Source: an uncultured Eubacterium sp.
GTDB taxonomy: Bacteria > Bacillota_A > Clostridia > Lachnospirales > Lachnospiraceae
Assembly: GCA_948759685.1 (NCBI GenBank)
Contig: CAQBGY010000176.1
Span: forward strand, 1 to 6,732
Reading direction: 5' to 3'
DNA length: 6,732 bases
This document shows, one piece after another, positions 1 to 5,196 of this stretch; position 1 is the stretch's first letter, and every line of letters starts with the position of its first letter. The notes under the pieces are model-generated. The model made no database searches, was not told the DNA's origin, and saw nothing but the letters and a program-made list of their open reading frames with translations. The position numbers and the translations under genes were made by a program.

Positions 1-23
1 ATATTTTCTCTGTTATCTTTCAT
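1..23 (-). CDS. Start of next operon gene (partial)
   Basis: Seven codons (MKDNREN) are visible before the window ends. The ATG at 23 is preceded by TGAGGTG, which overlaps the stop of the TIGR04066-like gene, so coupling is likely. By the gene order of copy B this position should hold an acyl-carrier-related protein, but seven residues are too few to confirm it. Confidence 0.5.
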
Positions 24-30
24 ACGCACC

Positions 31-1086
31 TCACATAACCTCTAATGAACCGTATTCTTCCAATATATCCATAATCTGTTTAAATAACAGACCTTTCTTA
101 ACATCTTCCTCACTAAAAAGATTATACTTTTCCAATAAATCATCAAACAGTCTGTCCGTTTGAAAATACCGTATCAATGCTTCTTTTAATGATGAATCAA
201 TAATACTTGTAAAAGTCGCATAAAACAAATCTGGAATCATACCAAAACGGTATTTGCAAAATTTTCTCTGTTCTTCTAAAAACTCATCTGTATACCGCAT
301 ATTATACATATTTAGTATAGATACATCTGGTTTTATGGCATTGAATACTATACTTGCCATTATTCCAAAATTCATTTGATGTCTCTCACTTAATTCCATC
401 ATTTCGCCGGGAACTCCAATTAAAACAATATCAGGTTTTTCTTCCTTAACCAAACTATTTACATAACTATTGAACTCATATACTTTTGTAGTATAATCTA
501 AATTTTTATTATACATATATTCTGGAAAAATATGAGTACCAAATATTTTCCCTTCTCTACGTGGACTGATAAATAATGTTTTATACCCGGCATCCTCAAA
601 TGAATTTCTTAAATATAAACCCACTACAAATTTCCCTACATATGGACCTACCCCTGAAATTGTAACAATTGGAATTTCAATATTATTTATTAACCTGTTT
701 TCAACAATGGATACTTCTTCGCTTACAAATTCATACGCAACATTTTTTTCCAAGCACTCTCTTTTAAGCACCTCTGTATTAATATCTATATCATCCCTTG
801 CACATAAGATTTTAATCTCATTTTCTGCAGCCATACTAACAATTTTTTGAATCACTTCATCTTCTAATTTTCTGAACGAATTAATTAGCACAAGTGTATC
901 AATTATTTCAAAATTAAACTTTTCAAAAGTATGTAACTGAATTTCCTTATTCTCGATATTCCATCCTTCCAATGTTATATAATATGAGATTGAATGGCAT
1001 TCTCTTCCTATCTGGATATGCTGTTTGTTTGGAAGGGATAAAAAATCTTCGTCAATTGGAAACATAGCTATCCTTTTATTGTTCAT
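31..1086 (-). CDS. Peptide maturation system protein, TIGR04066-like (copy A)
   Basis: A 351-aa paralogue of the protein at 4149-5186, with the same layout. An N-terminal Rossmann-like domain has strands at IAMFPIDED (6-14) and IDTLVLINS (62-70). A P-loop-like GVGPYVGKF follows at 145-153, with Phe in place of Thr/Ser. A Walker-B-like stretch PDIVLIGVPGE is at 218-228. Other conserved points are the DAGYK / DEGYK segment after the P-loop helix, FPEYM / FPQFM, FNSYVN / FNQYVN, and IKPDVSILN / VKPDYVILN. These suggest a true shared fold and function, perhaps nucleotide- or cofactor-dependent help to the maturase. It lacks the extra C-terminal cysteines of the paralogue. The gene lies 15 bases after the maturase stop with AGGGGGA as ribosome binding site. 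Its TGA stop lies within the ribosome binding region of the next gene. Confidence 0.8.
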   Translation of the reverse strand: MNNKRIAMFPIDEDFLSLPNKQHIQIGRECHSISYYITLEGWNIENKEIQLHTFEKFNFEIIDTLVLINSFRKLEDEVIQKIVSMAAENEIKILCARDDIDINTEVLKRECLEKNVAYEFVSEEVSIVENRLINNIEIPIVTISGVGPYVGKFVVGLYLRNSFEDAGYKTLFISPRREGKIFGTHIFPEYMYNKNLDYTTKVYEFNSYVNSLVKEEKPDIVLIGVPGEMMELSERHQMNFGIMASIVFNAIKPDVSILNMYNMRYTDEFLEEQRKFCKYRFGMIPDLFYATFTSIIDSSLKEALIRYFQTDRLFDDLLEKYNLFSEEDVKKGLLFKQIMDILEEYGSLEVM

Positions 1087-1101
1087 AAATATATTCCCCC
1101 T

Positions 1102-2520
1102 TTATCTTTTTTCAAACTTCGCCCCATATTCTTTTAACACAATATAATCCATTAGTGATTGTTCCGCATTATATCTGGAAAGGTTGCATTTACTTAACCT
1201 TTTACTTTTTGACAAATGATCACCCTCGACAGCCGAACGCAAGCACTGTGAACAAAACTGAAACGCCCAACATTTTTTACATTCATCTTCTGTTAATTTT
1301 CCAATATTTAACAGATTTCTAATCTTTTCAATATCTAGTCCTTCTTCTAAATTTCCTATTCTGGTACATTCTATACTTTCATCCACCCTTTCACACGGAT
1401 AAAACTCACCATCTGTATTAACAAAAAATTTATTTGCTCCAATTAAACAAGGACCAGCTGGATGCGCATATTTCTTATTCCTATCCAATCCTACCGCTCT
1501 GTCCGCAACTAATTTTTCTATCTGTTCAATATAGGCTACTGTTAGCTTGCTTCCCACATCATGTATTTTTCCACAACTCCATAAAAAATTTTTAAACATT
1601 TCGTAGTTATAAGCAATATTGAACGAATCGTCATATTCCAAATCCTTTTTTAACCCCTCTGTACTTACCAAAACACCTCTTGCACTATTTTTTTTAATCA
1701 TCTCATAATTCATAAAAAAGTTATTGGAACAATTAAAATCATTTGATGGATCTAAAACCACATTAAATCCAATTTTCTCAAAATATTCAGGATACCTTTG
1801 CAGAAAGCGTTCAACATTTTTCATTACAATAATATAAGAACCTTTTCCACCGTCTGCCATAACCCTATTTTTATCCTGTACTTTTTGAGGTCCATCAAAG
1901 CTGACAGTAACATAAAAATCATTTTCTACAAGAAAATCCATTACTTCATCCGTCAGCAATGTGGCATTTGTTGTTACAGTAAAATTCAAATCCTTACCAT
2001 AAAACACTTTTTTTGCATAATCCACACATTTTTTAAGCAGTTCTATTTCAAGAAGCGGCTCACCGCCATAAAAGCCCACACCAACAGACTCTGAAAGGCT
2101 ACTATGTTCATACAAAAAATCTATTGTCTTTTTAGCTGTTTCAAAATCCATCCTTTTATTACTATGTGTGCGGTTTTCATAACTTCCGGAATAAACACAA
2201 TACTTGCAACGCAAATTACAGTTTTGCGTAACTTGAAGCGTAATGGTTCGCATACAACTTTTGAGTATGTCTTCTATAAGTTCCGATTGCGGATATTTTA
2301 TTTCATAATCAAAGTTTGGTTCACTGAAAATCTCATATTTTAAAAGTTTATTTACTTCATTTTTGAGATTATTTGGAATTTCTATGTAATCTTCTTTCGC
2401 ATTCTGCAAAAGAACAAATAGGTCTTTGCTTATCCCAACAATCATTTTAGTATTCACATCATACAAATAATACTTCGTATATAATTCAAATACAAATATC
2501 AACGGTTTTTTGATTTTCAT
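1102..2520 (-). CDS. Radical SAM/SPASM peptide maturase, CcpM-like (copy A)
   Basis: A 472-aa radical SAM/SPASM enzyme, the probable maturase of the Cys-rich peptide encoded immediately upstream. The radical SAM motif is C101, C105, C108 (TQNCNLRCKYCVYSGS), with GGEP at 152-155. In the SPASM domain C358-x12-G371-x4-C376 is followed by C385, C414-x2-C417-x5-C423-x2-C426 and C445, enough for two auxiliary [4Fe-4S] clusters. It is collinear with the copy B enzyme (5197-6624), with about 60 percent identity by eye over some 50 residues around the CxxxCxxC motif. The N-terminal 90 residues are less alike, as expected if they read different leader peptides (inference). The cysteine near the first auxiliary cluster is at 385 here but at 380 in copy B. 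It is followed after 15 bases by the TIGR04066-like gene, in one operon. The crosslink type (alpha or non-alpha thioether, or other) cannot be read from sequence. Confidence 0.92.
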   Translation of the reverse strand: MKIKKPLIFVFELYTKYYLYDVNTKMIVGISKDLFVLLQNAKEDYIEIPNNLKNEVNKLLKYEIFSEPNFDYEIKYPQSELIEDILKSCMRTITLQVTQNCNLRCKYCVYSGSYENRTHSNKRMDFETAKKTIDFLYEHSSLSESVGVGFYGGEPLLEIELLKKCVDYAKKVFYGKDLNFTVTTNATLLTDEVMDFLVENDFYVTVSFDGPQKVQDKNRVMADGGKGSYIIVMKNVERFLQRYPEYFEKIGFNVVLDPSNDFNCSNNFFMNYEMIKKNSARGVLVSTEGLKKDLEYDDSFNIAYNYEMFKNFLWSCGKIHDVGSKLTVAYIEQIEKLVADRAVGLDRNKKYAHPAGPCLIGANKFFVNTDGEFYPCERVDESIECTRIGNLEEGLDIEKIRNLLNIGKLTEDECKKCWAFQFCSQCLRSAVEGDHLSKSKRLSKCNLSRYNAEQSLMDYIVLKEYGAKFEKR

Positions 2521-2524
2521 TTTT

Positions 2525-2530
2525 ACCTCC
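2525..2530 (-). promoter_or_regulatory. Ribosome binding site fixing the copy A maturase start
   Basis: GGAGGT on the minus strand sits four bases before the ATG at 2520. An in-frame GTG at 2532 overlaps this site and would add only MEVK, so the ATG is the better start. Confidence 0.85.
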
Positions 2531-2535
2531 ACTGT

Positions 2536-2581
2536 AAAGAGAGTTGAACTGCAAGTGTATTAACAATCCAACTCTCTCTTT
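2536..2581 (-). terminator. Hairpin between precursor and maturase (attenuator-like)
   Basis: On the minus strand AAAGAGAGAGTTG (2581-2569) pairs with CAACTCTCTTT (2546-2536), with a two-base bulge, across a 22-base loop. It begins 27 bases after the precursor stop and ends 15 bases before the maturase ATG, followed by TTTAC but no long U-run. It is best read as a partial terminator or 3'-end stabiliser that lowers maturase expression relative to precursor. Confidence 0.6.
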
Positions 2582-2608
2582 GTGCATCACAAAAATACTA
2601 CAACATTA

Positions 2609-2791
2609 TTACAAAATGTAAGGCAGATTCGGACCTTTTTGCTGTATTGTTGCATTGCCAGAAAAGTATGTTCCTGTTGGATCATAGCTGTTGCTCTTAC
2701 ATGTACAAGTAACAAAATCACAGGTACACGTAGCACAAAATGCAGTCAGGGTGTTTTCACATTTTACTATTTTCTTACCCAATTTTTTCAT
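2609..2791 (-). CDS. Cys-rich RiPP precursor, CLI_3235 bacteriocin-like family
   Basis: A 60-aa precursor peptide, the likely substrate of the radical SAM maturase encoded just downstream. It begins MKKLGKKIVKCENTLTAFCA, which matches the conserved leader of the clostridial CLI_3235-type 'putative bacteriocin' precursors. Six cysteines lie at 11, 19, 22, 24, 29 and 31. The last four fall in two TCTC repeats (21-24 and 28-31) separated by DFV, each Cys flanked by Thr. Residues 32-60 contain no Cys and are rich in G, N, T, P and aromatics, ending in NLPYIL. There is no double-glycine cleavage site, so the processing site is unclear; an export or cleavage signal may lie in the LTAFCA stretch. 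Crosslinking of Cys in the TCTC region is inferred from the gene context. The ATG at 2791 has GGAGGTG six bases upstream. A hairpin separates it from the maturase, which would allow more precursor than enzyme to be made. Confidence 0.85.
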   Translation of the reverse strand: MKKLGKKIVKCENTLTAFCATCTCDFVTCTCKSNSYDPTGTYFSGNATIQQKGPNLPYIL

Positions 2792-2797
2792 CTTATT

Positions 2798-2804
2798 CAC
2801 CTCC
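2798..2804 (-). promoter_or_regulatory. Ribosome binding site fixing the precursor start
   Basis: GGAGGTG on the minus strand lies six bases before the ATG at 2791. An in-frame ATG at 2812 would place this Shine-Dalgarno sequence inside the coding region and has no comparable site of its own, so the start at 2791 is preferred. Confidence 0.8.
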
Positions 2805-2817
2805 ATCTTCATTATTT

Positions 2818-2871
2818 CTATAAGACAATCTCCTTATCAACACACATTCGGTTCATAAGAAAATCTTATAG
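2818..2871. promoter_or_regulatory. Inverted repeats in precursor leader
   Basis: CTATAAGA (2818-2825) and TCTTATAG (2864-2871) form a perfect 8-bp inverted repeat 38 bases apart. The second arm also pairs with the adjacent ATAAGA (2855-2860) across a 3-base loop. The two pairings share one arm and so are mutually exclusive if transcribed. The element lies 26 to 80 bases upstream of the precursor start, in the 151-base gap after the DUF6033-like gene. It could be an operator or an RNA leader switch. The stems are AT-rich and no confident promoter was found in the gap, so function is uncertain. Confidence 0.35.
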
Positions 2872-2942
2872 TTCATCATTCAATTTTGTTATTGCAAGGT
2901 ATTATTATGTATTCATATGACAAGATTGCAGCTATCCTTAAT

Positions 2943-3785
2943 CTATATCTGTATATCAAATTTGTTTCCTATCATAACCGGATTTTTGACCTTATCTGTC
3001 TGTCCTTGCGCCTCTTCTTTTGCTGTATCAAGAATCATCTGCATATCGTCATCATCAAGGTAAATTTCTCCGTTTTCGGAATTATTTAATTTTTCTAAAA
3101 GCATTTGTTCCACTTTTTTCAGTGTCGTATTTTCCTTGACGATGATAATGTCTGATTTTTCCTGTTCTCTAACTGTTTTCTTATCCTCTGTTTCAGATTT
3201 ATTTTCCTCTAATGCTTCCTGTAATTCTTCTCGTTTATCTGTTGCTTTTTCTTTTGACTTTTCAATTAGCTTTTCCGAATTTTTCCGCCTTTCTTCACGG
3301 AGTTTATCGCTCAATTTCAACATACCATCATTTCTGGTTTGCATTCTGCAATGATATTTTCCATTTTCATCAATATAACTGTGCTGATACACTATAGTCC
3401 AACCGCTGGCTTTCGTTATGCTTTCTGCCAATTTAGACATAACCTCAACGCCTTTTATCATATCTCTCATATCCTTCTCTTTTTCAGGATCATTCTGCAT
3501 TTTTTCTAAAAGCTGAGGACTAACGGTCAGTGACTTGCCATTTTTAGCAGATACACAGGCACTCCCTACACGGAATTTCACACTTGAAACAAGTTTTTCC
3601 AATTTTTTCGCATAGTCTGCTGTACTTTCCACCTTATCATTTCCTACTGTGGAATTTTTCTGCGCAGCCGCCTTTTCTGAACTTTCATTTCTTACCGCAA
3701 CCTGCTTCTTTTCTGTTTCCTGTTTTTGCGTTGTATATGTACTCTCGTACACATTGTTGTAAATACCGTTAATTTCCATTGCCAT
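2943..3785 (-). CDS. Hypothetical helical protein, DUF6033-like
   Basis: A 280-aa protein of unknown function. Residues 1-55 are polar and probably disordered (MAMEINGIYNN start, many K/E/Q/S). A compact middle section, about 56-155, includes LTVSPQLLEKMQNDPEKEKD (86-105) and WTIVYQHSYIDENGKYHCRM (129-148). Residues 155-235 are highly charged, K/E-rich and probably form a long helix or coiled coil. The DDDD run at 244-247 precedes a short C-terminal helix. The MAMEI..IYN start and the 'S..LLEKM..DPE' block resemble DUF6033 proteins common in Lachnospiraceae; this is pattern memory, not a search. There is no signal peptide, membrane helix or catalytic motif. The start at 3785 has GGAGG with an 8-base spacing, which is better than the ATG two codons later. 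It sits between the two cassettes behind a terminator-like hairpin, so it may be an independent gene rather than part of the peptide pathway. Confidence 0.75.
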   Translation of the reverse strand: MAMEINGIYNNVYESTYTTQKQETEKKQVAVRNESSEKAAAQKNSTVGNDKVESTADYAKKLEKLVSSVKFRVGSACVSAKNGKSLTVSPQLLEKMQNDPEKEKDMRDMIKGVEVMSKLAESITKASGWTIVYQHSYIDENGKYHCRMQTRNDGMLKLSDKLREERRKNSEKLIEKSKEKATDKREELQEALEENKSETEDKKTVREQEKSDIIIVKENTTLKKVEQMLLEKLNNSENGEIYLDDDDMQMILDTAKEEAQGQTDKVKNPVMIGNKFDIQI

Positions 3786-3847
3786 AACACTAACCTCCTG
3801 TTTTCATTTCTTTCATAACATATCAATCCGTTATATTAATGCATCTA

Positions 3848-3856
3848 CCCCCCCCC
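3848..3856. repeat. Homopolymeric G9/C9 tract upstream of the 280-aa gene
   Basis: Nine consecutive C on the plus strand (G9 on the coding strand) lie in the 117-base intergenic region, about 60 bases upstream of the ATG at 3785. In AT-rich DNA such a tract stands out and is prone to slipped-strand length change. I could not place confident -35 and -10 elements around it, so any effect on transcription is inference. Confidence 0.85.
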
Positions 3857-3860
3857 TTAT

Positions 3861-3902
3861 AAAAAACTGTTTGATGTTTTAAATAAATTTTTATTATCAA
3901 AC
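3861..3902 (-). terminator. Possible weak intrinsic terminator after copy B
   Basis: Directly after the TAA of the carrier-like gene, the minus strand reads GTTTGAT (3902-3896), an AT-rich loop with a further AATAA/TTATT pairing, then ATCAAAC (3875-3869), AG, and six T (3866-3861). The 7-bp stem plus U-run has the layout of a Rho-independent terminator, but the stem is AT-rich and probably weak. It would separate copy B from the downstream 280-aa gene. Confidence 0.5.
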
Positions 3903-4136
3903 TTAATTATTCTTTTCTATTTCCACCGCTATAGCTTTCAAAGTAAAAAAATTCGGATCGTTTATCTTATCGGCATCTATAATAACACCATATCGCTTTT
4001 CTATCTCTAAAAACAAACACAAAACATCTCTTGCTTTAATTCCAACAGCAGAAGAAAATAAAGATACATCTTCGTCAATATCACTAAAATCTTTTTTTGT
4101 TATATCTGCTATTATCTGCCTTATTTTTTCAATCAT
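3903..4136 (-). CDS. Acyl-carrier-related protein of peptide maturation system
   Basis: A 77-aa protein with the size and helix pattern of an acyl carrier protein. It opens MIEKIRQIIADIT, continues with an IDEDVSLF loop, and has helix II with EIEKRYGVII at 44-53. Aligned without gaps to typical ACPs on the E-E-x-F/Y-G end of helix II, the DSL motif becomes K34-A35-R36. The phosphopantetheine-accepting serine is therefore alanine; the nearest serines, S28 and S29, lie six to seven residues too early. This fits an 'ACP-related' family (TIGR04069 from memory) found in these cassettes, perhaps a docking or scaffold protein rather than an acyl carrier (inference). The ATG follows the upstream stop by 12 bases, with GGGGAGAAGG as ribosome binding site. 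It is the last gene of copy B before a terminator-like hairpin. Confidence 0.8.
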   Translation of the reverse strand: MIEKIRQIIADITKKDFSDIDEDVSLFSSAVGIKARDVLCLFLEIEKRYGVIIDADKINDPNFFTLKAIAVEIEKNN

Positions 4137-4148
4137 ATACCTTCTCCC

Positions 4149-5186
4149 CTACATCACATCAATGTTGCTATATCCTTCCAATGTAGAAAGCATATTTTTC
4201 TTAAAACAATCAGCATCTTCTTCACAATATAAGGAATAGCATCCACATTCCTTTGCATCTTGATTTACAACATCAAGCGGGAGTGTCATATATACTAATC
4301 TATTCAATACATCTGTCACCTCCCAGTTAATACAAAAGTTTGACAAAAAAACACTGTCCACTTCATAATCAAACCTATTCTTTACAGCCTCTGTCATTGT
4401 TTCAATGTAGCTTTTGTTATAATCAACAAATCCTGTATTTAAAATAACATAATCCGGCTTGACTGCATTAGAAACCATATAATTCATAAGTCCAAAATCA
4501 TCATATACTTTGTTGCTGATTGGCACTATTCCTCCAGGTACGCCGATAATAATAATATCTGGATCTTCGACACTGGCAATGTAATTAACATATTGATTAA
4601 ACATCAATATCTTTTCTTCCCCACTGTTTTTCCCAATCATAAATTGGGGAAAGCCATGAAATCCCCAAAGATCGCAATTGGGTTTACTTCCAATCTGTGA
4701 AACCTTATATCCTTCATCTAAAAATATTTTTCTCACATAAAGCTGCGTGTCAAATTTTCCCGTATTTGTTCCTGTTCCCGCAACTACAACCAATGGCTTA
4801 TCTATATCCTTGATTTGGGGAATCTCACCATTAGCCAAGCTGTTTTTACATGCAAATGGTTGTTCAACAACACTTCTGCTGTCCAATACTTGCTTACCTG
4901 CGTGTATAGCTTTTTCCATATACATCTGCATTAAACAAACATCCAAAGGAATAATGCTATCTGTGATAATTACAGCATCCACTTTGGCAAGTGCTGTTTC
5001 AAAATCATCTGAAACATTTATCCCTGTATGTATTTTCAAATGCGCTCCCGCATCCTTGTCGCAATATCCCCAGCTCTTCAACGAAACCACATGAGAAATT
5101 TCATATTCCAAAATCATGCTTCGATTGATAATCATATGCACACAGGATATATCATACGGAAATATTAAGGCTTTTTTTCTTTTCAT
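4149..5186 (-). CDS. Peptide maturation system protein, TIGR04066-like (copy B)
   Basis: A 345-aa protein recognised as the TIGR04066-type partner of clostridial radical SAM peptide maturases; its biochemical role is not known. Residues 1-125 look like a Rossmann-type alpha/beta domain (strand KALIFPYD at 5-12; VDAVIITDS at 69-77). Residues 132-300 resemble a P-loop NTPase of the BioD/CobB type: GTGTNTGKF at 137-145 aligns with the BioD P-loop, but Phe replaces the usual Thr/Ser. PDIIIIGVPGG at 209-219 is Walker-B-like. A Rossmann domain followed by a deviant P-loop recalls the DUF1611 layout (inference). The C-terminal part holds several cysteines (C314, C316, C321, C327), which the paralogue at 31-1086 lacks. 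Both copies end in a similar tail (..IDVM here, ..LEVM there). The gene starts 10 bases after the maturase stop, with TAGGAGT as ribosome binding site, so it is translationally coupled. No signal peptide or membrane segment is seen. Confidence 0.8.
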   Translation of the reverse strand: MKRKKALIFPYDISCVHMIINRSMILEYEISHVVSLKSWGYCDKDAGAHLKIHTGINVSDDFETALAKVDAVIITDSIIPLDVCLMQMYMEKAIHAGKQVLDSRSVVEQPFACKNSLANGEIPQIKDIDKPLVVVAGTGTNTGKFDTQLYVRKIFLDEGYKVSQIGSKPNCDLWGFHGFPQFMIGKNSGEEKILMFNQYVNYIASVEDPDIIIIGVPGGIVPISNKVYDDFGLMNYMVSNAVKPDYVILNTGFVDYNKSYIETMTEAVKNRFDYEVDSVFLSNFCINWEVTDVLNRLVYMTLPLDVVNQDAKECGCYSLYCEEDADCFKKNMLSTLEGYSNIDVM

Positions 5187-5196
5187 ACTGATACTC

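Noticed and set aside
1798..2343. Open frames on the plus strand opposite the copy A maturase
   Set aside because: They lie antisense to a well-supported gene, have low-complexity F/I/Y/H-rich translations, and show no recognisable domain.
2792..2812. Precursor start at the upstream ATG (adds MKMEVNK)
   Set aside because: The strong GGAGGTG site would lie inside the coding region, and family members begin MKKLGKK.
2792..2942. Promoter for the precursor gene
   Set aside because: TTGTCA and TATAAG-like boxes exist, but none pair with a 16-18 base spacing, so no promoter is called.
2582..3089. Plus-strand open frames opposite the precursor and the end of the DUF6033-like gene
   Set aside because: Shadow frames of minus-strand genes with no domain or good ribosome binding site; the minus-strand reading explains the region better.
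3136..3772. Plus-strand serine- and phenylalanine-rich open frames
   Set aside because: They arise from reading the K/E-rich DUF6033-like gene in reverse; composition alone keeps them open.
4747..5094. 115-codon plus-strand open frame opposite the copy B TIGR04066-like gene
   Set aside because: Fully antisense to a gene conserved with its paralogue, and the translation has no recognisable domain.
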